DNA from: Delphinus delphis
Lineage: Eukaryota > Chordata > Mammalia > Artiodactyla > Delphinidae
Assembly (NCBI RefSeq): GCF_949987515.2
Contig: NW_027192651.1
Span: 124,001 to 188,000 of the forward strand
Reading direction: 5' to 3'
Length of the DNA stretch: 64,000 nt
Made by a program: the position numbers and the translations under genes. The notes beneath the pieces are model-generated. The model did no database searches, had not been told where the DNA came from, and saw only the letters and a list, made by a program, of their open reading frames with translations. Numbering within the stretch: position 1 is the first letter of the stretch; the number at the start of each line of letters is the position of its first letter. Below, piece after piece: positions 1-11,043 of this stretch.

Positions 1-595
1 TGAAATAAGTCACACAGAAAAAGAAACATCATAAGATATCACTAATACACGGAATATAAACTTGGCTACACAGGAACTGAATTCCAAAACAGAACAGGTT
101 CTCAAATTTAGAAAACCAACTTATGCTTGCTAAAGGGGAAAGGTGAGTTGGGTTGCTGCATAAAACCAGAGATTGAAATGAGCACAGATAAAGATCCTTA
201 AGCCAAATATGGAATAGACAAGAGCTACTCCTTGCTCAACGAAATGGACTCAACACCGCACATTAAACACCTAAGAATGTACCTGACTAGTAAGTATCTT
301 AAAACCTATGGATTGCTATGTCTCCGAAAGAGAATCAAGCATGTGTACAGGGGCATAAACGCAGCATGATAGGATTGGAGAGGTTCGGTGAGCAAATGAA
401 GACCCTTTGAAGTCATATTGCATGGTACCCATTCCACGGCTTTCAACTACCCAGGTTTTAGGTATTCTTCCTTCAGCTAAAACATGCATGTGGAACCCAG
501 AGTATGATCAACCATGTGATCGGGAGACGTGTTCAAATATGTCTCAGTTTTCCTCCCCTGGTACTCGGGTGCAACATTCCAGACGCTTTACTAAC

Positions 596-615
596 ACTCT
601 CCCCACTTGGAGAGT
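596..615. repeat. Small inverted repeat (7-bp arms, 6-bp loop) in every monomer
   Basis: ACTCTCC at 596-602 pairs with GGAGAGT at 609-615 around CCACTT. The arms are kept in nearly all monomers. Units 31, 33, 36 and 38 carry ACTCTCT, which would still allow a G-T pair in RNA. No function is known; it may be chance. Confidence 0.35.
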
Positions 616-1040
616 CAGCGCCTTTAACCTCCTGTTTGGCACAGTTTGCAATTTCTGCGGAAGATGAACAGGAATAGCGAGAACCAATGAGAGGCTAGCT
701 GGAGGTGTCTGGACGGGCAAATTTAACTCTCATTTCCCACCAGGAAGAGGAAATAACCAAAGGCTCAGCGTGCCGTGCCGGAACCAGATTAGGGCCTGAA
801 GCCATCCTGCGGTGTTGCGGCCAGCTCAAAAGAAAGCGAGTTGAAGAAAGGAGCTCAGGGGCACTGTAATGCACAAAGCTGCAGAGTTATAAATGACAGC
901 TATCGTCCAAAAATAGACTGAAGTAAGGCTGCCAAGAGGACTTGAAAGCGGGGCAGAATTGCAGGAAACCGATTTCAGGAGGTAGACTGGAATTGCATTG
1001 AAAGCATAGGAAAAGAGGCAGAACGTCCACAATGATGCAC

Positions 1041-1112
1041 TTGGCCAAAAAGGGCGTATGCGTTTTTTCCTGAATATATTCAGGAAAAAACGCATACGCC
1101 CTTTTTGGCCAA
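1041..1112. mobile_element. 72-bp perfect palindrome, putative miniature mariner (MADE1-like) remnant; reference copy in unit 1
   Basis: The sequence equals its own reverse complement over all 72 bases, centred between 1076 and 1077 in CCTGAATATATTCAGG. The right arm read on the minus strand starts GGTTGGCCAAAAAG, then GGCGTATGCG, then TTTTTTCC. From memory, the terminal inverted repeat of cetartiodactyl mariner elements starts (A)GGTTGGCCAAAAAG and continues to a T-run and CC, and human MADE1 is a similar 80-bp palindrome made of two mariner ends. On the right the match runs two bases beyond the palindrome (CC at 1113-1114), as expected for a true mariner end; on the left it does not. No intact TA target duplication is visible. 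Corresponding copies occur in all 40 full monomers, and their coordinates are given under each unit. The palindrome is seen directly; the mariner origin is inference. Confidence 0.55.
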
Positions 1113-1116
1113 CCAA

Positions 1117-1126
1117 GCAAGCTTGC
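1117..1126. repeat. 10-bp palindrome GCAAGCTTGC beside the long palindrome
   Basis: This short perfect palindrome with a HindIII site lies four bases after the 72-bp palindrome and is kept in most monomers. Units 3, 5 and 38 have GCAAACTTGC, and unit 37 has GCAAGCTTGT, which break the symmetry. It would give a near-regular HindIII ladder for the array. Confidence 0.5.
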
Positions 1127-1579
1127 AAAGGAAATCTGCACTACAATGAAGTCTCACTTCCCCCCGGTCAAAAGGGCCATCTGAAAAAAGTGTAAAATCC
1201 AGAAAGGCAGGACAGGCCATGGAGAACTGGGAGCCTTGTTATGCTGATGGGCGGGATGTAAATTGCCAACAACCACTCGGGAGAAGTGTATGGTGTTTCC
1301 TGAAACATCTAAAAAACAAAGCAACAGAACCTAGGGCACTTCCACTTATGGTCCTATAGCTTAGTGAAATTAAAATCAAAAAGACACAGCCACCCCAAAG
1401 TTTGGAACGTCTCTGTTTACAAGAACCTCGTTTACAGTACAAGTTCAACATCGCAGAAAGTGAAAAATGGATAAAGAACTTGTGGTACTTACGTACAATG
1501 CAGTATCACTCAGCAATGAAATCTATGTCATCAGGCCCGTAGAAGCATAATGAGTGGATTCAGGTACGATGATTCTAAC

Positions 1580-3158
1580 TGAAATAAGTCACACAGAAAA
1601 AGAAACATCATAAGATATCAGAAATACACGGAATGTAAACTTGGCTACACAGGAACTGCATTCCAAAACAGAACAGGGTCTCAAATTTAGAAAACCAACT
1701 TATGCTTGCTTAAGGGTAAAGGTGAGTTGGGGTGCTGCATAAAACCAGAGATTGAAATGAGCACAGATAAAGTTCCTTAAGCCAAATATGGAATAGACAA
1801 GAGCTACTCCTTGCTCAACGAAATGGACTCAAAACCCCATATTAAACGCCTAAGAATGTACCTGACTAGTAAGTATCTTAAAACCTATGGATTGCTATGT
1901 CTCCAAAAGAGAATCAAGCGTGTGTACAGGGGCATAAACGCAGCAGTGATAGGATTGGAGAGGTTCGGTGAGCAAATGAAGACCCTTTGAAGTCATATTG
2001 AATGGTACCCATTACACGGGTCTCAACTCTCCAGGTTAAAGTATTCTTCCTTCAGCTAAAAGATGCATGTGGAACACAGAGTATGATCAACCATGTGAAC
2101 GGGAGACGTGTTCAAATATTTCTCAGTTTTCCTCCCCTGGTACTCGGGTGCAACATTCCAGACGTTTTACTAACACTCTCCCGACTTGGAGAGTGAGTCC
2201 CTTTAAACTCCTGTTTGGCCCAGTTTGCAATTTCTGCGGAAGATGAACAGGAATAGCGAGAACCAATGAGAGGCTAGCTGGAGGTGTCTGGACGGGCAAA
2301 TTTAACTCTCATTTCCCACCGGGAAGCGGAATTAACCAAAGGCTGAGCATGCCGGGCCGGAACCAGATTAGGGCCTGAAGCCATCCTGCGGTGTTGCGGC
2401 CAGGTCACAAGAAAGCGAGTTGAAGAAAGGAGCTCAGGGGCACTGTAATTCACAAACCTGCAGAGTTATAAATGACAGCTATCGTCCAAAAATAGACTGA
2501 AGTAAGGCTGCCAAGAGGACTTGAAAGCGGGGCAGAATTGCAGGAAACCGATTTCAGGAGGTAGACTGGAATTGCATTGAAAGCATAGGAAAAGAGGCAG
2601 AACGTCCACAATGATGCACTTGGCCAAAAAGGGCGTATGCGTTTTTTCCTGAATATATTCAGGAAAAAACGCATACGCCCTTTTTGGCCAACCAAGCAAG
2701 CTTGCAAAGGAAATCTGCACTACAATGAAGTCTCACTTCCCCCCGGTCAAAAGGGCCATCTGAAAAAAGTGTAAAATCCAGAAAGGCAGGACAGGCCATG
2801 GAGAACTGGGAGCCTTGTTATGCTGATGGGCGGGATGTAAATTGCCAACAACCACTCGGGAGAAGTGTATGGTGTTTCCTGAAACATCTAAAAAACAAAG
2901 CAACAGAACCTAGGGCACTTCCACTTATGGTCCTATAGCTTAGGGAAATTAAAATCAAAAAGACACAGCCACCCCAAAGTTTGGAACGTCTCTGTTTACA
3001 AGAACCTCGTTTACAGTACAAGTTCAACATCGCAGAAAGTGAAAAATGGATAAAGAACTTGTGGTATTTACTTACAAAGCAATATCACTCAGCAATGAAA
3101 TCTGTGTCATCAGGCCCTTAGCAGCACAATGAGTGGATTCAGGTATGATGATTCTAAC
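1580..3158. repeat. Satellite unit 2 (1579 bp, subtype P)
   Basis: Shares with unit 4 the variants ACACAGAG, AAATATTTCTCAG and CTCTCCCGACTTGG, and the shortened CCAGGTTAAAG segment that removes one base. Units 2-3 and 4-5 look like copies of one dimer. The palindrome at 2620-2691 is perfect. Confidence 0.9.
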
Positions 3159-4736
3159 TGAAATAAGTCACACAGAAAAAGAAACATCATAAGATATCAG
3201 TAATACACGGAATGAAAACTTGGCTACACAAGAACTGAATTACAGAACAGAACAGGGTCTCAAATTTAGAAAACCAACTTATGCTTGCTTAAGGGTAAAG
3301 GTGAGTTGGGGTGCTGCATAAAACCAGAGATTGAAATGAGCACAGATAAAGTTCCTTAAGCCAAATATGGAATAGACAAGAGCTACTCCTTGCTCAACGA
3401 AATGGACTCAACACTGCATATTAAACGCCTAAGAATGTACCTGACTAGTAAGTATCTTAAAACCTATGGATTGCTATGTCTCCAAAAGAGAATCAAGCAT
3501 GTGTACAGGGGCATAAACGCAGCAGTGATAGGATTGGAGAGGTTCCTGAGCAAATGAAGACCCTTTGAAGTCATATTGCATGGTACCCATTCCACGGGTT
3601 TCAACTACCCAGGTTTAAGGTATTCTTCCTTCAGCTAAAACATGCATGTGGAACCCAGAGTATGATCAACCATGTGATCGGGAGACGTGTTTAAATATGT
3701 CTCAGTTTTCGTACCCTGGTACTCGGGTGCAACATTCCAGACGCTTTACTAACACTCTCCCCACTTGGAGAGTCAGTCCCTTTAACCTCCTGTTTGGCCC
3801 AGTTTGCAATTTTTGTGGAAGATGAACAGGAATAGCGAGAACCAATGAGAGACTAGCTGGAGGTGTCTGGATGGGCAAATTTAACTCTCATTTCCCACCA
3901 GGAAGAGGAATTAACCAAAGGCTCAGCATGCCGTGCCAGAACTAGATTAGGTCCTGAAGCCATCCTGCGGTGTTGCGGCCAGGTCACAAGAAAGCGAGTT
4001 GAAGAAAGGAGCTCAGGGGCACTGTAATTCACAAACCTGCAGAGTTATAAATGACAGCTATCGTCCAAAAATAGACTGAAGTAAGGCTGCCAAGAGGACT
4101 TGAAAGCGGGGCAGAATTGCAGGAAACCGATTTCAGGAGGTAGACTGGAATTGCATTGAAAGCATAGGAAAAGAGGCAGAACGTCCACAATGATGCACTT
4201 GGCCAAAAAGGGCGTATGCGTTTTTTCCTGAATATATTTCAGGAAAAAACGCATACGCACTTTTTGGCCAACCAAGCAAACTTGCAAAGGAAATCTGCAC
4301 TACAATGAAGTCTCACTTCTCCCCGGTCAAAAGGGCCATCTGAAAAAAGTGTAAAATCCAGAAAGGCAACAGGCCATTGAGAACTGGGAGCCTTGTTATG
4401 CTGATGGGCGGGATGTAAATTGCCAACAGACACTTGGGAGAAGTGTATGGTGTTTCCTGAAACATCTAAAAAACAAAGCAACAGAACCTAGGGCACTTCC
4501 ACTTATGGTCCTATAGCTTAGGGAAATTAAAATCAAAAAGACACAGCCACCCCAAAGTTTGGAGCGTCTCCGTTTACAAGAACCTCGTTTACCGTACAAG
4601 TTCAATATCACAGAAAGTGAAAAATGGATAAAGAACTTGTGGTACTTACGTACAATGCAGTATCACTCAGCAATGAAATCTGTGTCATCAGGCCCGTAGA
4701 AGCATAATGAGTGGATTCAGGTACGATGATTCTAAC
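3159..4736. repeat. Satellite unit 3 (1578 bp, subtype P with 2-bp deletion)
   Basis: Three indels explain the length: the 2-bp deletion (GGCAACAGG), a base lost in GGTTCCTGAG, and an extra T in the palindrome centre (ATATATTTCAGG). The palindrome (4199-4271, 73 bp) also has GCAC in place of GCCC in the right arm, so it is imperfect. It carries TTCGTACCCTGG like units 5 and 16. Confidence 0.9.
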
Positions 4737-6315
4737 TGAAATAAGTCACACAGAAAAAGAAACATCATAAGATATCACTAATACACGGAATGTAAACTTG
4801 GCTACACAGGAACTGCATTCCAAAACACAACAGGGTCTCAAATTTAGAAAACCAACTTATGCTTGCTTAAGGGGAAAGGTGAGTTGGGGTGCTGCATAAA
4901 ACCAGAGATTGAAATGAGCACAGATAAAGTTCCTTAAGCCAAATATGGAATAGACAAGAGCTACTCCTTGCTCAACGAAATGGACTCAAAACCCCATATT
5001 AAACGCCTAAGAATGTACCTGACTAGTAAGTATCTTAAAACCTATGGATTGCTATGTCTCCAAAAGAGAATCAAGCGTGTGTACAGGGGCATAAACGCAG
5101 CAGTGATAGGATTGGAGAGCTTCGGTGAGCAAATGAAGACCCTTTGAAGTCATATTGCATGGTACCCATTACACGGGTCTCAACTCTCCAGGTTAAAGGA
5201 TTCTTCCTTCAGCTAAAACATGCATGTGGAACACAGAGTATGATCAACCATGTGAACGGGAGACGTGTTCAAATATTTCTCAGTTTTCCTCCCCTGGTAC
5301 TCGGGTGCAACATTCCAGACGCTTTACTAACACTCTCCCGACTTGGAGAGTGAGTCCCTTTAAACTCCTGTTTGGCCCAGTTTGCAATTTCTGCGGAAGA
5401 TGAACAGGAATAGCGAGAACCAATGAGAGGCTAGCTGGAGGTGTCTGGACGGGCAAATTTAACTCTCATTTCCCACCGGGAAGCGGAATTAACCAAAGGC
5501 TGAGCATGCCGGGCCGGAACCAGATTAGGGCCTGAAGCCATCCTGCGGTGTTGCGGCCAGGTCACAAGAAAGCGAGTTGAAGAAAGGAGCTCAGGGGCAC
5601 TGTAATTCACAAACCTGCAGAGTTATAAATGACAGCTATCGTCCAAAAATACACTGAAGTAAGGCTGCCAAGAGGACTTGAAAGCGGGGCAGAATTGCAG
5701 GAAACCGATTTCAGGAGGTAGACTGGAATTGCATTGAAAGCATAGGAAAAGAGGCAGAACGTCCACAATGATGCACTTGGCCAAAAAGGGCGTATGCGTT
5801 TTTTCCTGAATATATTCAGGAAAAAACGCATACGCCCTTTTTGGCCAACCAAGCAAGCTTGCAAAGGAAATCTGCACTACAATGAAGTCTCACTTCCCCC
5901 CGGTCAAAAGGGCCATCTGAAAAAAGTGTAAAATCCAGAAAGGCAGGACAGGCCATGGAGAACTGGGAGCCTTGTTATGCTGATGGGCGGGATGTAAATT
6001 GCCAACAGACACTCGGGAGAAGTGTATGGTGTTTCCTGAAACATCTAAAAAACAAAGCAACAGAGCCTAGGGCACTTCCACTTATGGTCCTATAGCTTAG
6101 GGAAATTAAAATCAAAAAGACACAGTCACCCCAAAGTTTGGAACGGCTCTGTTTACAAGAACCTCGTTTACAGTACAAGTTCAACATCGCAGAAAGTGAA
6201 AAATGGATAAAGAAGTTGTGGTATTCACTTACAAAGCAATATCAATCAGCAATGACATCTGTGTCATCAGGCCCTTAGCAGCACAATGAGTGGATTCAGG
6301 TATGATGATTCTAAC
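4737..6315. repeat. Satellite unit 4 (1579 bp, subtype P)
   Basis: Close relative of unit 2, one dimer (3157 bp) downstream. It has its own GGTTAAAGGATTC variant, AATACACTG in place of AATAGACTG, and a perfect palindrome at 5777-5848. Confidence 0.9.
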
Positions 6316-7895
6316 TGAAATAAGTCACACAGAAAAAGAAACATCATAAGATATCAGTAATACACGGAATGGAAACTTGGCTACACAGGAACTGAATTAC
6401 AGAACAGAACAGAGTCTCAAATTTAGAAAACCAACCTATGCTTGCTTAAGGGGAAACGTGAGTTGGGGTGCTGCATAAAACCAGAGATTGAAATGAGCAC
6501 AGATAAAGTTCCTTAAGCCAAATATGGAATAGACAAGAGCTACTCCTTGCTCAACGAAATGGACTCAACACCGCATATTAAACGCCTAAGAATGTACCTG
6601 ACTAGTAAGTATCTTAAAACCTATGGATTGCTATGTCTCCGAAAGAGAATCAAGCATGTGTACAGGGGCATAAACGCAGCAGTGATAGGATTGGAGAGGT
6701 TCGGTGAGCAAATGAAGACCCTTTGAAGTCATATTGCATGGTACCCATTCCACGGGTTTCAACCCCCCAGGTTTAAGGTATTCTTCCTTCAGCTAAAACA
6801 TGCATGTGGAACCTAGAGTATGATCAACCATGTGATCGGGAGACGTGTTCAAATATGTCTCAGTTTTCGTACCCTGGTACTCGGGTGCAACAATCCAGAC
6901 GCTTTACTAACACTCTCCCCACTTGGAGAGTCAGTCCCTTTAACCTCCTGTTTGGCCCAGTTTGCAATTTCTGCGGAAGATGAACAGGAATATCGAGAAC
7001 CAATGAGAGGCTAGCTGGAGGTGTCTGGACGGGCAAATTTAACTCTCATTTCCCACCAGGAAGAGGAATTAACCAAAGGCTCAGCGTGCCGTGCCAGAAC
7101 CAGATTAGGGCCTGAAGCCATCCTGCGGTGTTGCGGCCAGGTCACAAGAAATCGAGTTGAAGAAAGGAGCTCAGGGGCACTGTAATTCACAAACCTGCAG
7201 AGTTATAAATGACAGCTATCGTCCAAAAATAGACTGAAGTAAGGCTGACAAGAGGACTTGAAAGCGGGGCAGAATTGCAGGAAACCGATTTCAGGAGGTA
7301 GACTGGAATTGCATTGAAAGCATAGGAAAAGAGGCAGAACGTCCACAATGATGCACTTGGCCAAAAAGGGCGTATGCGTTTTTTCCTGAATATATTCAGG
7401 AAAAAACGCATACGCCCTTTTTGGCCAACCAAGCAAACTTGCAAAGGAAATCTGCACTACAATGAAGTCTCACTTCCCCCCTGTCAAAAGGGCCATCGGA
7501 AAAAAGTGTAAAATCCAGAAAGGCAAGACAGGCCATGGAGAACTGGGAGCCTTGTTATGCTGATGGGCGGGATGTAAATTGCCAACAGACAATCGGGAGA
7601 AGTGTATGGTGTTTCCTGAAACATCTAAAAAACAAAGCAACAGAGCCTAGGGCACTTCCACTTATGGTCCTATAGCTTAGGGAAATTAAAATCAAAAAGA
7701 CACAGCCACCCCAAAGTTTGGGACGCCTCTGTTTACAAGAACCTCGTTTACCGTACAAGTTCAATATCACAGAAAGTGAAAAATGGATAAAGAACTTGTG
7801 GTACTTACGTACAATGCAGTATCACTCAGCAATGAAATATATGTCATCAGGCCCGTAGCAGCATAATGAGTAGTTTCAGGTACGATGATTCTAAC
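6316..7895. repeat. Satellite unit 5 (1580 bp, subtype R)
   Basis: Full-length form with CCTAGAG and no deletion. Private variants include AATATCGAG near 6993, GGCTGACAAG near 7246 and GAGTAGTTTC near its end. The palindrome at 7357-7428 is perfect, while the neighbouring HindIII site is lost (GCAAACTTGC). Confidence 0.9.
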
Positions 7896-9474
7896 TGAAA
7901 TAAGTCACACAGAAAAAGAAACATCATAAGATATCAGTAATACACGGAATGTAAACTTGGCTACACAGGAACTGAATTCCAAAACAGAACAGGTTCTCAA
8001 ATTTAGAAAACCAACTTATGCTTGCTTAAGGGGAAAGGTGAGTTGGGTTGCTGCATAAAACCAGAGATTGAAAAGAGCACAGATAAAGATCCTTAAGCCA
8101 AATATGGAATAGACAAGAGCTACTCCTTGCTCAAAGAAATGGACTCAACACCGCACATTAAACACCTAAGAATGTACCTGACTAGTAAGTATCTTAAAAC
8201 CTATGGATTGCTATGTCTCCGAAAGAGAATCAAGCATGTGTACAGGGGCATAAACGAAGCATGATAGGATTGGAGAGGTTCGGTGAGCAAATGAACACCC
8301 TTTGAAGTCATATTGCATGGTACCCATTCCACGGCTTTCAACTACCCAGGTTTTAGGTATTCTTCCTTCAGCTAAAACATGCATGTGGAACCCAGAGTAT
8401 GATCAACCATGTGATCGGGAGACGTGTTCAAATATGTCTCAGTTTTTGTACCCTGGTACACGGGTGCAACATTCCAGACGCTTTACTAACACTCTCCCGA
8501 CTTGGAGAGTCAGTCCCTTTAACCTCCTGTTTGGCCCAGTTTGCAATTTCTGCGGAAGATGAACAGGAATAGCGAGAACCAATGAGAGACTAGCTGGAGG
8601 TGTCTGAACGGGCAAATTTAACTCTCATTTCCCACCAGGAAGAGGAATTAACCAAAGGCTCAGTGTGCCGTGCCAGAACCAGATTAGGGCCTGAAGCCAT
8701 CCTGCGGTGTTGCGGCCAGGTCACCAGAAAGCGAGTTGAAGAAAGGAGCTCAGGGGCACTGTAATTCACAAACCTGCAGAGTTATAAATGACAGCTATCG
8801 TCCAAAAATAGACTGAAGTAAGGCTGCCAAGAGGACTTGAAAGCGGGGCAGAATTGCAGGAAACCGATTTCAGGAGGTAGACTGGAATTGCATTGAAAGC
8901 ATAGGAAAAGAGGCAGAACGTCCACAATGATGCACTTGGCCAAAAAGGGCGTATGCGTTTTTTCCTGAATATATTCAGGAAAAAACGCATACGCCCTTTT
9001 TGGCCAACCAAGCAAGCTTGCAAAGGAAATCTGCACTACAATGAAGTCTCACTTCCCCCCGGTCAAAAGGGCCATCTGAAAAAAGTGTAAAATCCAGAAA
9101 GGCAGGACAGGCCATGGAGAACTGGGAGCCTTGTTATGCTGATGGTCGGGATGTAAATTGCCAACAGACACTCGGGAGAAGTGTATGGTGTTTCCTGAAA
9201 CATCTAGAAAACAAAGCAACAGAGCCTAGGGCACTGCCACTTATGGTCCTATAGCTTAGGGAAATTAAAATCAAAAAGACACAGCCACCCCAAAGTTTGG
9301 AACGGCTCTGTTTACAAGAACCTCATTTACAGTACAAGTTCAACATCGCAGAAAGTGAAAAATGGATAAAGAAGTTGTGGTATTCACTTACAAAGCAATA
9401 TCACTCAGCAATGAAATTTATGTCATCAGGCCCTTAGCAACACAATGAGTGGATTCAGGTATGATGATTCTAAC
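7896..9474. repeat. Satellite unit 6 (1579 bp, subtype P)
   Basis: Resembles unit 1, five units upstream: the short GAAGCATGAT variant, CGGCTTTCAACTACCC and GCACATTAAACACC. The palindrome at 8936-9007 is perfect. Confidence 0.9.
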
Positions 9475-11043
9475 TGAAATAAGTCACACAGAAAAAGAAA
9501 CATCATAAGATATCAGTAATACACGGAATGTAAACTTGGCTACACAGGAATTGAATTACAGAACAGAACAGGGTCTCAAATTTAGAAAACCAACTTATGC
9601 TTGCTTAAGGGTAAAGGTGAGTTGGGGTGCTGCATAAAACCAGAGATTGAAATGAGCACAGATAAAGTTCCTTAAGTCAAATATGGAATAGACAAGAGCT
9701 ACTCCTTGCTCAACGAAATGGACTCAACACCGCATATTAAACGCCTAAGAATGTACCTGACTAGTAAGTATCGGAAAACCTATGGATTGCTATGTCTCCA
9801 AAAGAGAATCAAGCATGTGTACAGGGGCATAAACGCAGCAGTGATAGGATTGGAGAGGTTCGGTGAGCAAATGAAGACCCTTTGAAGTCATATTGCATGG
9901 TACCCATTACACGGGTCTCAACTCTCCAGGTTTAAGGTATTCTTCCTTCAGCTAAAACATGCATGTGGAACCCAAGTATGATCAACCATGTGAACGGGAG
10001 ACGTGTTCAAATATGTCTCAGTTTTCCTCCCCTGGTACTCGGGTGCAACATTCCAGACGCTTTACTAACACTCTCCCCTCTTGGAGAGTCAGTCCCTTTA
10101 ACCTCCTGTTTGGCCCAGTTTGCAATTTCTGCGGAAGATGAACAGGAATAGCGAGGACCAATGAGAGACTAGCTGGAGGTGTCTGGACGGGCAAATTTAA
10201 CTCTCATTTCCCACCAGGAAGAGGAATTAACCAAAGGCTCAGCGTGCCGTACCGGAACCAGATTAGGGCCTGAAGCCATCCTGCGGTGTTGCGGCCAGCC
10301 CAAAAGAAAGCGAGTTGAAGAAAGGAGCTCAGGGGCACTGTAATTCACAAACCTGCAGAGTTATAAATGACAGCTATCGTCCAAAAATAGACTGAAGTAA
10401 GGCTGCCAAGAGGACTTGAAAGCGGGGCAGAATTGCAGGAAACCGATTTCAGGAGGTAGACTGGAATTGCATTGAAAGCATAGGAAAAGAGGCAGAACGT
10501 CCACAATGATGCACTTGGCATCATTGAATGGAATGGAATATATTCAGGAAAAAACGCATACGCCCTTTTTGGCCAACCAAGCAAGCTTGCAAAGGAAATC
10601 TGCACTACAATGAAGTCTCACTTCCCCCCGGTCAAAAGGGCCATCTGAAAAAAGTGTAAAATCCAGAAAGGCAGGACAGGCCATGGAGAACTGGGAGCCT
10701 TGTTATGCTGATGGGCGGGATGTAAATTGCCAACAGACACTCCGGAGAAGTGTATGGTGTTTCCTGAAACATCTAAAAAACAAAGCAACAGAGCCTAGGG
10801 CACTGCCACTTATGGTCCTATAGCTTAGGGAAATTAAAATCAAAAAGACACAGCCACCCCAAAGTTTGGAACGGCTCTGTTTACAAGAACCTCGTTTACA
10901 GTACAAGTTCAACATCGCAGAAAGTGAAAAATGGATAAAGAAGTTGTGGTATTCACTTACAAAGCAATATCAGTCAGCAATGAAATTTATGTCATCAGGC
11001 CCTTAGCAACACAAGAAGTGGATTCAGGTATGATGATTCTAAC
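9475..11043. repeat. Satellite unit 7 (1569 bp, subtype Q), palindrome broken
   Basis: The shortest monomer. All ten missing bases lie in the left palindrome arm, where 26 bases are replaced by 16 unrelated ones (10520-10535). Outside this it is nearly the same as unit 8, sharing CGGAAAACC, GGAATTGAATTAC and CCAGCCCAAAAG, so the two look like a recent monomer duplication. Confidence 0.9.
10515..10576. repeat. Disrupted palindrome copy in unit 7 with a fold-back-like replacement
   Basis: Between TTGGC (10515-10519) and GAATATATTC (from 10536) the usual arm is replaced by ATCATTGAATGGAATG. The first six new bases extend an inverted repeat with the upstream flank: AATGATGC at 10505-10512 against GCATCATT at 10518-10525. 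The remainder is GAATG repeated twice, running into the native GAATATATT. The right arm to 10576 is normal. This looks like template switching at a stalled hairpin followed by slippage; a sequencing or assembly error at the hairpin is the alternative. Confidence 0.8.

Larger units (their letters stand above)
1..1579. repeat. Satellite unit 1 (1579 bp, subtype P)
   Basis: Carries CCCAGAG and the one-base-shorter GCAGCATGAT in place of GCAGCAGTGAT, which together explain 1579 bp. It shares GGCTTTCAACTACCC and GGTTTTAGG with unit 6, and AATGCACAAAGCTGCAG with units 23, 25 and 27. The palindrome is perfect (1041-1112). Confidence 0.9.
1580..7895. repeat. Duplicated dimer (units 2-3 and 4-5)
   Basis: Units 2 and 4 share a set of private variants 3,157 bp apart, and units 3 and 5 share TTCGTACCCTGG. 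The second halves are less alike than the first halves, so this is an older or partly overwritten dimer duplication. Confidence 0.55.

Noticed and set aside
62..73. TGGCTACACAGG as an RNA polymerase III A box, with GGTTCGGTGAG as a B box
   Set aside because: Both miss key consensus positions and the spacing is far from that of tRNA-derived elements, so no SINE or tRNA gene is called.
380..400. Possible CENP-B box around GGTTCGGTGAGC
   Set aside because: TTCG is present but the required A and CGGG at the fixed spacing are not. I found no full NTTCGNNNNANNCGGGN match on either strand of the monomer by eye, so a centromeric role is not supported by this motif.
407..667. Plus-strand frames of 60-86 codons starting near ATGCATGTGG or upstream
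   Set aside because: Two frames overlap here in most monomers, and the Q/P one-base indel shifts them between subtypes. No conserved reading frame is maintained.
684..894. CCAAT (684-688) and TATAAAT (888-894) resembling promoter elements
   Set aside because: They are about 200 bp apart, not at a promoter-like spacing, and no downstream gene or start signal exists. Short motifs of this kind are expected by chance in a 1.6-kb unit.
826..1141. Recurrent overlapping minus-strand open frames of 84-100 codons in each monomer
   Set aside because: Two frames overlap over the palindrome and give mirror-related peptides. They are broken by the same one- and two-base indels that mark subtypes, change length between copies, and show no recognisable domain. 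Treated as chance frames in satellite DNA.
10526..10540. GAATGGAATGGAAT in unit 7 as a (GGAAT)n simple-satellite insertion
   Set aside because: Only three repeats, one of them the native GAAT of the palindrome centre. Local slippage explains it without importing satellite II/III-type DNA.
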